Shown: positions 1-6,197 of the stretch, one piece after another
Position numbering within the stretch: position 1 is the first letter of the stretch
Layout: each line of letters opens with the position of its first letter
Assembly (NCBI GenBank): GCA_002389995.1
Contig: DGRR01000058.1
Location: forward strand, 1 to 16,766
Reading direction: 5' to 3'
DNA: 16,766 bases
Source of the DNA: Ruminococcus sp. UBA4383
Lineage (GTDB): Bacteria > Bacillota > Clostridia > Oscillospirales > Ruminococcaceae
Notes under the pieces: model-generated
The model's database searches: none
Seen by the model: only the letters and a program-made list of their open reading frames with translations
What the model was told of the DNA's origin: nothing
Position numbers and translations under genes: made by a program

Positions 1-1368
1 GGTTCGGAGACAGGCGGCGCAGCCGTTGATACCTACAAACTCGAAAAACAGGATATCGAAAACGATATAAGCGTTTCGGGTCGTGTAGAGGGTTCGGATA
101 TAGTTAAAATAACTACCGACCTCACGGCAAAAGTCAAAACTCTTAACGTTGAAATAGGAAGCAGCGTCAAAAAAGGCGATGTCCTCTGTATTTTCGACAG
201 TTCCGAGTTCCAGACCGAATATGACAATCTCGTTTCAAGTTCAAATAAAAACAATGAAAAAAGTGACAGCCAGCACGATATTAACCAGCGTACCCTTGAT
301 GATGCCGTTTCAGACAAGGAAGCAACTCTCAATAAAGCCCAGAGAGCTTTGGATAACGCTATCGAAGCAAAGGACAACGCCTGGAATAAATACTATGACC
401 TCGAAAATAAAAAGAATGACTACGAAAACAGAGCAAATGAATACTATGACAGAGCATATTCAGAGGACGGCACTCCCGAAGATTTGGCTAAATATCAGGA
501 ATATCAGCAGCTTTTCAAGAGTACGGAAGCCGAATACAATGCTTTGGGCGACCAGCTAAGTTCCTATGACCACGCTGTCGATGATGCACAGGACGCTTAC
601 AACACCGCAGTGAAAAATGCAGATAAGCTGATTCAGAGCGCAAAGGATACCATAAATTCAGAAAAATTCACAACAGATGACTCAATCGACACACAGCTTA
701 AAAAATTAAAGGAGAAAATCGACAAATGTACTGTTACCGCCCCGAAAAACGGAATAATTACCGCCCTTGCAGTTTCTGAGGGAAGTATTCCTTCAAAGGA
801 CTCTATCATGACTATCGAGGACGATTCAAAACTTAAAATAAAAGTAACCGTAAAAGAAGCCGATATTCTCAATGTCCATGAAGGTCAGAAAGCTGTCATA
901 ACTACCTCAGCAACAGGCGACAAGGAATTTAACGGCACTGTTTCAAGAATAGTAAATATCATGAGCGAACAGTCCGTCAATGCCATGACGGGCGAATCCT
1001 CAGGAGGCGGATATTCCGCAGAAATTACCATTGATGATGATGAAAATATGCTCCTCATCGGTATGAATGCAAAAGCTAAAATAATTCTTGACGAAAAGAA
1101 AGATGTTTTTGCTGTTCCGTATGATGCAATTATGGAGAATGACGGAAAATACAGTATATTTGTCGCAAAAGGTTCGGGAAGCGACTGTACTGTAAAGGAG
1201 GTAGAAGTTACAAAGGGTCTTGAAACAAATTACCTCACCGAAATAAGCTCCTACGATATTAATGAGGGTGATTTGATAATAACTGACCCTGATTTTCTCC
1301 ATGACGGTGACAAAGTAAGGGTTTCAGGCAGTTATTACAGCACAGTGAACTCACAGGACGGTGAGTGA
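1..1368 (+). CDS. HlyD/MacA-like ABC efflux adaptor, 5'-truncated
   Basis: The frame is open from the first base of the window, so the N-terminus (presumably a membrane anchor) lies outside; 455 residues are visible. Visible residues 43-66 resemble the first lipoyl half (IGSSVKKGDVL). Residues about 68-235 are rich in Lys, Glu, Asn and Asp with heptad-like spacing, consistent with the coiled-coil hairpin of adaptor proteins. Residues 244-257 (TVTAPKNGIITA) fit the second lipoyl half, and the rest fits the beta-barrel and membrane-proximal domains. In the family such proteins bridge a MacB-type transporter and carry substrate across the envelope; in a Gram-positive cell no TolC partner is expected. 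The stop overlaps the start region of the ATPase, so this is the first gene seen of a three-gene operon. The substrate cannot be read from the sequence. Family assignment is firm. Confidence 0.9.
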   Translation, partial: GSETGGAAVDTYKLEKQDIENDISVSGRVEGSDIVKITTDLTAKVKTLNVEIGSSVKKGDVLCIFDSSEFQTEYDNLVSSSNKNNEKSDSQHDINQRTLDDAVSDKEATLNKAQRALDNAIEAKDNAWNKYYDLENKKNDYENRANEYYDRAYSEDGTPEDLAKYQEYQQLFKSTEAEYNALGDQLSSYDHAVDDAQDAYNTAVKNADKLIQSAKDTINSEKFTTDDSIDTQLKKLKEKIDKCTVTAPKNGIITALAVSEGSIPSKDSIMTIEDDSKLKIKVTVKEADILNVHEGQKAVITTSATGDKEFNGTVSRIVNIMSEQSVNAMTGESSGGGYSAEITIDDDENMLLIGMNAKAKIILDEKKDVFAVPYDAIMENDGKYSIFVAKGSGSDCTVKEVEVTKGLETNYLTEISSYDINEGDLIITDPDFLHDGDKVRVSGSYYSTVNSQDGE

Positions 1369-1369
1369 T

Positions 1370-2116
1370 ATGGCTAAAAAAATTATCGAAATGAGTAATA
1401 TCATCAAAAGATATTACATAGGTATGCCAAACGAATTGCAGATACTCAACGGCATATCAATTGAAATACATGAAGGCGAATTTGTCGCAATAGTCGGTGC
1501 ATCAGGTTCGGGAAAAAGTACCCTCATGAACATAATAGGCGCACTCGACAAGCCAACAGAAGGCTCATATTTCCTCAACGGTACGGATATCAACAAGCTG
1601 TCCGACAAGGAACTCAGTGCAATCAGAAATAAAGAGATAGGCTTTGTTTTCCAGACATTCAACCTCATTCCCAGAACCACCGCACTGAAAAACGTCGAAC
1701 TTCCCATGCTCTATGCAGGAGTTTCAAGGAGAGAACGTACCAGAAAAGCCGTTAAACTCCTCGAAATGGTCGATATGCAGGACAGGTCAACCCATAAGCC
1801 GAATGAACTCTCAGGCGGTCAGAAACAAAGAGTCGCTATCGCAAGGGCTATGGCAAATGACCCCTCAATTATCCTCGCAGATGAACCCACAGGCGCACTC
1901 GACAGCAAAACAGGCAGGCTTGTTATGGATATATTCCATAAACTCCATAAGCAGGAGGGCAAAACAATAGTTTTAATCACTCACAGCCCCGAACTCGCAG
2001 AGGAAACCGAAAGAATAATAACTATCAGTGACGGCTCGGTTATTTCCGATGTCGCAAAGCCCGAAAATTCAGCCGTTAATCTCGCAAAAAAAAGAGAGGG
2101 GGTTGACGGACAGTGA
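1370..2116 (+). CDS. MacB/LolD-type ABC transporter ATP-binding protein
   Basis: A 248-residue ATPase with a full motif set: Walker A GASGSGKST (43-51), Q-loop Gln95 in FVFQTFNL, signature LSGGQKQR (147-154), Walker B IILADEPTGALD (167-178) and H-loop His205. The motif style is that of the MacB/LolD/FtsE exporter class. It should power the permease encoded directly downstream. A GTG at 1361 in the same frame would add three residues. The ATG at 1370 is preferred because the GGTGAG stretch just before it can act as its ribosome site. The start region overlaps or abuts the adaptor stop (1366-1368), implying translational coupling. Very likely a drug, peptide or envelope-stress exporter; substrate unknown. 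Confidence 0.95.
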   Translation: MAKKIIEMSNIIKRYYIGMPNELQILNGISIEIHEGEFVAIVGASGSGKSTLMNIIGALDKPTEGSYFLNGTDINKLSDKELSAIRNKEIGFVFQTFNLIPRTTALKNVELPMLYAGVSRRERTRKAVKLLEMVDMQDRSTHKPNELSGGQKQRVAIARAMANDPSIILADEPTGALDSKTGRLVMDIFHKLHKQEGKTIVLITHSPELAEETERIITISDGSVISDVAKPENSAVNLAKKREGVDGQ

Positions 2117-3420
2117 ATATGTTTGAAAATCTGAGAATGGCTTTCAGCTCCATAGCCGCAAATAAACTGCGTTCACTGCTGACCATGCTCGGAATTATCA
2201 TCGGTATAAGTGCCGTTATAACTATAACCACTCTCGGCACTACTCTGCGTGCCACAATCAAGAATACTCTCAACAGCCTCGGCTCAAACCTCATGGTAGT
2301 CTATATACAGCAGAAAAATGCCGACAACTATTATGATACTGTTGAAATTGAAACAACAGACAATGACCTCATGAATATGGCAATGATTGACGAATTTCTC
2401 GAAAAATATCCCGACGAATTTTCTATGGCAAACGAAAACCCCATAGGAAGCGCAACTATTGTCAATTCCAGAAACAAAACAGTAAAAATGAATATCATCG
2501 GAGGGTATGAAGGTACACTCGCTTTTAATTCCTATAAACTCCTTTTCGGAAGAAATCTCTCCTCCTCTGATATAAAACTGAAAAAACATACCTGCGTTGT
2601 TTCGGATATATTTGTCGAACAGTATTTCAAGGAAAAGGAAGAACCTGTCGGATATAACCTTAAAATTACCCTTGATAACGGCATAGTACAGGATTTTACA
2701 ATTGTCGGTGTGTATAAATACAATTCCCTCAGCAACGGCATGGGCGACAGGGCTAAAATGAGTACACCCGTATATATTCCCGATACAGTTGCAAATAATT
2801 TAAAGGGAATTTATGGCGAACAGTATTTTTTCAACGTCTATTTTGCATATAACGTGAAATATGACGCAAATCTCCTGAAAGCTCATCTCACTGAATTTTT
2901 CAATCAGAAATATGATGCAAACAAAAATTTCGGTGTTGAGGTTGTAAGCATGGAAGACCAGCTTAAACAGATAGATATGGTCATAAATATAGTAACTCTT
3001 GTTATCACAGTTATAGCGGCTATTTCGCTCATAGTAGGCGGTGTCGGAGTTATGAACATCATGCTTGTAAGCGTAACCGAACGTACAAGAGAAATAGGTA
3101 TAAGAAAAGCCCTCGGTGCGAAAAAACGCTCAATAAAACGACAGTTCGTAACAGAAGCTATTATTATATGTCTTATAGGCGGTGTGATAGGTATAGTCAT
3201 AGGTATTCTCAACGGTGAACTCGCAGGTGTGATTGCAGACCATTTTGTAGCATCAAGCCCCGAATATGCCGATATACTCGGAGATATAACAGTCGTTCCG
3301 TCAATAGGCGCAATAGTTGTTTCAATTATTTTCTCAACCCTCACAGGTGTATTCTTCGGATATTATCCCGCAAGCAAAGCCGCAAAGATGAATCCGATAG
3401 ATGCCCTCAGATACGATTAA
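2113..3420 (+). CDS. MacB/FtsX-type ABC transporter permease
   Basis: A 435-residue permease. TM1 is at about residues 22-41, followed by an extracellular MacB periplasmic-core-like domain (about 45-285). Three C-terminal helices lie near 290-312, 347-370 and 400-425. The segment VSVTERTREIGIRKALGAKK after TM2 and the ending YPASKAAKMNPIDALRYD are hallmarks of MacB-family permeases (FtsX domain). The GTG start overlaps the ATPase stop in the pattern GTGA, with an AGAGGGGG ribosome site about 10 bases upstream. An in-frame ATG at 2119 is the alternative, but its spacing to that site is long. Together with the two preceding genes it forms a tripartite mechanotransmission-type exporter. The operon ends at the hairpin just downstream. 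Confidence 0.94.
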   Translation: MNMFENLRMAFSSIAANKLRSLLTMLGIIIGISAVITITTLGTTLRATIKNTLNSLGSNLMVVYIQQKNADNYYDTVEIETTDNDLMNMAMIDEFLEKYPDEFSMANENPIGSATIVNSRNKTVKMNIIGGYEGTLAFNSYKLLFGRNLSSSDIKLKKHTCVVSDIFVEQYFKEKEEPVGYNLKITLDNGIVQDFTIVGVYKYNSLSNGMGDRAKMSTPVYIPDTVANNLKGIYGEQYFFNVYFAYNVKYDANLLKAHLTEFFNQKYDANKNFGVEVVSMEDQLKQIDMVINIVTLVITVIAAISLIVGGVGVMNIMLVSVTERTREIGIRKALGAKKRSIKRQFVTEAIIICLIGGVIGIVIGILNGELAGVIADHFVASSPEYADILGDITVVPSIGAIVVSIIFSTLTGVFFGYYPASKAAKMNPIDALRYD

Positions 3421-3422
3421 TC

Positions 3423-3459
3423 AAAAAAAGCTGCTGTATTTTTACAGCAGCATTTTTTT
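3423..3459. terminator. Bidirectional terminator between MacB-like and ZIP genes
   Basis: A nine-base-pair stem GCTGCTGTA (3430-3438) pairs with TACAGCAGC (3443-3451) around a TTTT loop. A-run 3423-3429 lies on the left and T-run 3453-3459 on the right, so it can terminate both convergent units. The T-run overlaps the ZIP stop codon (3458-3460). Confidence 0.9.
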
Positions 3460-4240
3460 ATCCGAGTGCAACATCAAGTATCATCATGATTACAAATCCG
3501 ACCGAAAATGATATTGTTCCTATGTTTGAATGTTCTCCCGATGACATTTCAGGAATAAGCTCCTCAACTACCACATATATCATAGCACCTGCCGCAAAGC
3601 TCAAAAAATAAGGCATGACAGGCAGAATAAATCCTGCGGCTATTATGGTTAAGACAGTGCCGACAGGCTCAACAGCTCCCGAAAGCACTCCAAGTATGAA
3701 AGCTTTTTTACTTCCCATTCCCTCAGCTTTAAGGGGCATGGAAATTATTGCGCCCTCAGGGAAATTCTGTATTGCGATTCCCAGAGCAAGAGCAAGTGCG
3801 CCTGCGGAGGTTATTCCCGAATTTCCATATAAAAAGCCGGCATATACAACTCCGACCGCCATACCCTCAGGAATATTATGCAGAGTTACTGCGAGAAGCA
3901 TCATAGTATTTTTCGGAAGATTTATTTTTATTCCCTCAGTTTCGTCACTGTTCATATGCATATGCGGAATAAGCCTGTCAAGCAGTAAAAGAAATCCTAT
4001 GCCGAGCATGAATCCGACAGCAGACGGTATAAATGCAAGCCGCCCCATATTTTCTTCAGACTGTTCAAGTGCAGGTATCAGCAGACTCCATACGCTTGCG
4101 GCAGTCATAACTCCTGCGGCAAATCCTGTAAGTATGCGCTGTACAGTTGTATTGAATGATTTTTTCATCATGAATACACAGGCAGAACCCGCAGATGTCC
4201 CTATAAAGGGAATAAATACACCTTTCATTATTTCGTTCAT
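3458..4240 (-). CDS. ZIP family metal transporter (GufA/ZupT-like)
   Basis: A 260-residue, very hydrophobic protein with about eight predicted helices. The ZIP metal-site signatures are present: HNIPEG at residues 121-126 and QNFPEG at 158-163. The latter has Gln in place of the usual His, as in GufA-type members. A short His motif, HMHMN (93-97), sits in the cytoplasmic loop. By family it imports Zn(II), Fe(II) or Mn(II) across the cytoplasmic membrane. The longer reading would begin with a GTG at 4249. The ATG at 4240 is preferred because GAAAGAAG lies at usable spacing before it. It is transcribed divergently from the rubrerythrin operon, with its own good promoter. The metal cannot be decided from sequence. 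Confidence 0.92.
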   Translation of the reverse strand: MNEIMKGVFIPFIGTSAGSACVFMMKKSFNTTVQRILTGFAAGVMTAASVWSLLIPALEQSEENMGRLAFIPSAVGFMLGIGFLLLLDRLIPHMHMNSDETEGIKINLPKNTMMLLAVTLHNIPEGMAVGVVYAGFLYGNSGITSAGALALALGIAIQNFPEGAIISMPLKAEGMGSKKAFILGVLSGAVEPVGTVLTIIAAGFILPVMPYFLSFAAGAMIYVVVEELIPEMSSGEHSNIGTISFSVGFVIMMILDVALG

Positions 4241-4275
4241 ATATATCACTTCTTTCGTAAAAATATTACAATATA

Positions 4276-4304
4276 ATTATAATACACTCAACGCTCAGAT
4301 TCAA
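4276..4304 (-). promoter_or_regulatory. Promoter of ZIP transporter gene
   Basis: On the minus strand, -35 TTGAAT (4299-4304) and -10 TATAAT (4276-4281) are separated by exactly 17 bp. The start of transcription would fall near 4269, giving a leader of about 30 nt. Confidence 0.75.
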
Positions 4305-4330
4305 GGGAAATGACAAAAAATTAACAATTT

Positions 4331-4346
4331 GTTATATCAATCTAAC
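4331..4346 (+). promoter_or_regulatory. Candidate operator A (GTTAT-N6-CTAAC)
   Basis: GTTATATCAATCTAAC is an imperfect palindrome. It matches 14 of 16 bases of the site upstream of the flavodoxin gene (5895-5910) when both are read toward their downstream gene. It lies between the divergent ZIP and small ORF-rubrerythrin promoters. The regulator is unknown; a dimeric MarR- or Fur-like protein is an inference only. Confidence 0.55.
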
Positions 4347-4358
4347 TAATTTAATTTT

Positions 4359-4375
4359 GTTAGTTTAATCCTAAC
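4359..4375 (+). promoter_or_regulatory. Candidate operator B (GTTAG-N7-CTAAC)
   Basis: GTTAGTTTAATCCTAAC has perfect five-base inverted arms. It follows site A by about 28 bp centre to centre and resembles the second flavodoxin-upstream site (5854-5869). It lies roughly 75 bp upstream of the -35 element at 4448, an unusual distance for simple repression of that promoter. Confidence 0.5.
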
Positions 4376-4447
4376 TTGAAACATTAAAATAAAAAATATT
4401 TTTATGATTTATTCATATATATAATATCTTAATTTTTTTGAAAACTA

Positions 4448-4476
4448 TTGACTTTTAATAAAAAATATGTTATAAT
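4448..4476 (+). promoter_or_regulatory. Promoter of small ORF-rubrerythrin operon
   Basis: -35 TTGACT (4448-4453) and -10 TATAAT (4471-4476) have a 17-bp spacer. Transcription should start near 4483, giving a leader of about 43 nt to the small gene. The intergenic stretch before it (4250-4447) is very AT-rich and holds the operators and the divergent ZIP promoter. Confidence 0.85.
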
Positions 4477-4525
4477 ACTCAGGATACATCTTATGAGTAT
4501 CAAATTTGTGTACGAGGTGTTTAAA

Positions 4526-4789
4526 ATGAAAGTGAATGTTATAGGCGAAAATCTTTCCCAGCAGGAAATTGATGCCTACATAGACTATGGAAGAAAAAAA
4601 TACAGCGGCAGGGAAATAACTGAAATGACCGTCAGAACAGACGGCGATTTCGTTGACCTTAGATTTGATTTCGCTGATATCCCCTTCCAGCGTATAAGAA
4701 GAATAACAGGCTATCTTGTGGGTACTCTCGACCGCTTCAATAACGGAAAACGTGCCGAAGAACACGACAGAGTTAAACACAACGTATAA
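4526..4789 (+). CDS. Small protein resembling the C-terminal tail of anaerobic RNR NrdD
   Basis: An 87-residue protein. Its last third (RRITGYLVGTLDRFNNGKRA, then DRVKH near the end) closely resembles the end of class III ribonucleotide reductase NrdD. As recalled, the E. coli tail has RRVCGYLGSPDARPFNAGKQ followed by RRVKHLG. The resemblance is from memory, not alignment. The NrdD zinc-ligand cysteines and glycyl-radical loop are absent, as is the rest of the reductase, so it is unlikely to be a catalyst itself. The N-terminal half (VIGENLSQQEIDAYIDYGRK) is not recognised. The ATG at 4526 has GAGGTG six bases upstream; an upstream in-frame start near 4448 lies inside the promoter and is rejected. 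It is co-transcribed with rubrerythrin, which begins 19 bp after its stop. Similar small proteins may be annotated as anaerobic RNR in databases; function unknown. Confidence 0.85.
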   Translation: MKVNVIGENLSQQEIDAYIDYGRKKYSGREITEMTVRTDGDFVDLRFDFADIPFQRIRRITGYLVGTLDRFNNGKRAEEHDRVKHNV

Positions 4790-4808
4790 TATCAAGGAGG
4801 TAATTAAT

Positions 4809-5372
4809 ATGGCAAAATATGTATGTCCCGTCTGCGGATACGTTCACGAAGGAGACAATCCCCCCGAAAAATGTCCACAGTGCGGCGTTCCCGGCTCAAA
4901 ATTCATCAAAAAGGAAGAGGAAAACAGCGAACTCGTTTTCGCCTGCGAGCATGAACTTGGTGTTGCTCAGGCTATCGCTGACAAGTACCCCGATATAATT
5001 GAGGGTCTGCGCTCAAATTTCACAGGCGAATGTACAGAAGTTGGTATGTATCTCGCTATGGCAAGAGTCGCTTACAGGGAAGGCTACGCTGAAATAGGCG
5101 CATACTGGGAAAAAGCCGCTTTTGAAGAGGCTGAACACGCTGCAAAATTCGCTGAACTCCTCGGAGAAGTCCTTTCTTCATCAACAAAGGAAAACCTCGA
5201 AAAGAGAGTTGCCGCTGAACACGGTGCAACTGAGGGCAAGCTCAAACTCGCTAAAAGAGCTAAGGAACTCAATCTCGATGCTATCCACGATACAGTTCAT
5301 GAAATGGCAAGAGATGAAGCCCGTCACGGAAAAGCTTTTGCAGGTCTTTTGAAAAGATATTTCGGTGAATAA
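4809..5372 (+). CDS. rbr: Reverse rubrerythrin (peroxide/oxygen-detoxifying diiron protein)
   Basis: A 187-residue protein with an N-terminal rubredoxin Fe(Cys)4 site, CPVCG (6-10) and CPQCG (22-26), followed by a ferritin-like four-helix domain. Diiron ligands are visible as Glu74/Glu77, EAEH (107-110), Glu137/His138 and DEARH (169-173). Rubredoxin-first order defines reverse rubrerythrins, which in clostridia reduce hydrogen peroxide (and oxygen) with electrons from NADH via a reductase and rubredoxin. It acts in the cytoplasm. The start has a near-perfect AAGGAGGT site at 4795-4802. It is the second gene after the small NrdD-tail-like protein and convergent with flavodoxin, with which it shares a terminator and an upstream operator pattern. 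Assignment is firm. Confidence 0.96.
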   Translation: MAKYVCPVCGYVHEGDNPPEKCPQCGVPGSKFIKKEEENSELVFACEHELGVAQAIADKYPDIIEGLRSNFTGECTEVGMYLAMARVAYREGYAEIGAYWEKAAFEEAEHAAKFAELLGEVLSSSTKENLEKRVAAEHGATEGKLKLAKRAKELNLDAIHDTVHEMARDEARHGKAFAGLLKRYFGE

Positions 5373-5409
5373 AAAAATGGCTGCTGTATCTGATACAGCA
5401 GCCGTTTTT
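5371..5409. terminator. Bidirectional terminator between rubrerythrin and flavodoxin
   Basis: GGCTGCTGTATC (5379-5390) pairs with GATACAGCAGCC (5392-5403) in a near-perfect long stem. It is flanked by an A-run (5371-5377) and a T-run (5405-5409), so it serves both converging genes. The core GCTGCTGTA stem is the same as in the terminator at 3430-3451. Confidence 0.9.
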
Positions 5410-5414
5410 ATTGC

Positions 5415-5837
5415 TTATGCGATTGCAGCACCGAGGTCTTTTGCCTTAGCGATTGCATCATCATCAGGAGCTTCATTGACCATAAGTGATTCAGCGGAGA
5501 GTGCAACACCTGCGGACTTTGCATCATCTTCCCAGTTACGCAGCCATTCACCGTCACCCCAGCCGTATGAACCGAAAAGAACGACTTTCTTTCCGCCGAG
5601 ACTGCCTTTTACAGCGTCCCACATAGGCTGAAATTCATCTTCTTCGAGGACTTCTGCACCCATAGCAGGGCAGCCGAAAGCAATACCGTCATAATTTGCA
5701 ACAGCATCTGCACTGAAATCAGCAGCGGCGATAATTTCAACTTCCGCACCTTTCTCCTTAGCACCGTCAGCAACGGCATTTGCGATAGATTCAGTATTAC
5801 CTGTACCGCTCCAGAATACAACTGCAATTTTACTCAT
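5415..5837 (-). CDS. Short-chain flavodoxin
   Basis: A 140-residue single-domain flavodoxin. The FMN phosphate loop SGTGNTE is at residues 10-16. The isoalloxazine-contacting loops are GCPAMGAE (55-62, the 50s loop) and GSYGWGDGEW (89-98, the 90s loop, with flavin-stacking aromatics). The length matches the short-chain clostridial class. It carries electrons at low potential in the cytoplasm, commonly substituting for ferredoxin under iron limitation. The ATG is preceded by GAAAGG at usable spacing. It stands alone, convergent with rubrerythrin. Its upstream region carries two palindromic sites of the same design as those upstream of the rubrerythrin unit, suggesting co-regulation by redox or iron status (inference). 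Confidence 0.96.
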   Translation of the reverse strand: MSKIAVVFWSGTGNTESIANAVADGAKEKGAEVEIIAAADFSADAVANYDGIAFGCPAMGAEVLEEDEFQPMWDAVKGSLGGKKVVLFGSYGWGDGEWLRNWEDDAKSAGVALSAESLMVNEAPDDDAIAKAKDLGAAIA

Positions 5838-5853
5838 AATTAACGACCTTTCT

Positions 5854-5869
5854 GTTAGTTTTTTCTAAC
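5854..5869 (-). promoter_or_regulatory. Candidate operator C upstream of flavodoxin
   Basis: GTTAGTTTTTTCTAAC has perfect five-base arms with a six-base spacer. It lies 17 bp upstream of the flavodoxin start and downstream of the likely transcription start, a position suited to repression. It corresponds to site B of the rubrerythrin region. Confidence 0.6.
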
Positions 5870-5894
5870 AATTATTTTAAAAAACAGCATACTT

Positions 5895-5917
5895 GTTAGT
5901 ATGATATAACTATTATA
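5895..5917 (-). promoter_or_regulatory. Flavodoxin -10 element overlapped by candidate operator D
   Basis: On the minus strand a TATAAT (5912-5917) lies two bases upstream of the palindrome at 5895-5910, which reads GTTATATCATACTAAC toward the gene. It is a 14/16 match to site A before rubrerythrin. A convincing -35 was not found at 17 bp, so the promoter may be weak or activator-assisted. The operator would cover the transcription start. Confidence 0.55.
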
Positions 5918-6032
5918 TCATTCCTCCATAATATATTCTACTCCAAAAAGACAAATATATGCCCCATTCAGACAAAATAAAATTTATTATATATAATTAT
6001 TAAAAGATTGTATTTTCCAATTTTTATAATAG

Positions 6033-6173
6033 GCGGAGCGATTCGTTCGGGATTCAGTGACTTATGGCATCGGGCATGGTGTATATGAGGAACTTGGTGC
6101 AGAGCTTGCGTGTTTAGGGCATATTGCTGCCGGCAGTCCATGGATATTTTTGATTGAATGTGAAAACCCCTGA
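6033..6173 (+). pseudogene. Possible gene relic (46-codon orphan C-terminus)
   Basis: Within a 360-bp gap (5838-6197) that is otherwise very AT-rich, 6033-6173 is visibly richer in G and C. It reads as an open frame from just after a TAG (6030-6032) to a TGA (6171-6173). The product looks protein-like: VTYGIGHGVYEELGAELACL, then GHIAAGSPWIFLIECENP. There is no start codon, ribosome site or promoter at its left edge, so it looks like the surviving 3' end of a deleted gene. The family is not recognised. Its stop lies inside the left arm of the hairpin that terminates the convergent hydrolase gene. It could also be chance; confidence is low. Confidence 0.35.
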
Positions 6174-6192
6174 AACATTTTTGTTTCAGGGG
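6163..6192 (-). terminator. Terminator of SGNH hydrolase gene
   Basis: CCCCTGAAAC (6167-6176) pairs with GTTTCAGGGG (6183-6192) around a six-base loop. Read on the minus strand it is followed by TTTT (6166-6163), just after the hydrolase stop at 6198-6200. Confidence 0.8.
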
Positions 6193-6197
6193 AAATA

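Noticed and set aside
2904..3344. Minus-strand 146-codon frame within the permease gene
   Set aside because: It mirrors the conserved FtsX domain coding sequence and is rich in Thr/Ile/Ser, typical of antisense shadows.
3615..4313. Long plus-strand open frame opposite the ZIP gene
   Set aside because: It is an antisense shadow of a clear ZIP transporter, with low-complexity Ser/Pro/Ile content and no ribosome site.
4448..4525. Upstream start of the small NrdD-tail-like protein
   Set aside because: It begins inside the -35 element of the promoter, so it could not be on the mRNA. The ATG at 4526 has a proper ribosome site.
5838..6032. Plus-strand promoter before the relic frame
   Set aside because: A TATAAT at 6025-6030 has no -35 at suitable spacing and would not provide a start codon for the relic.
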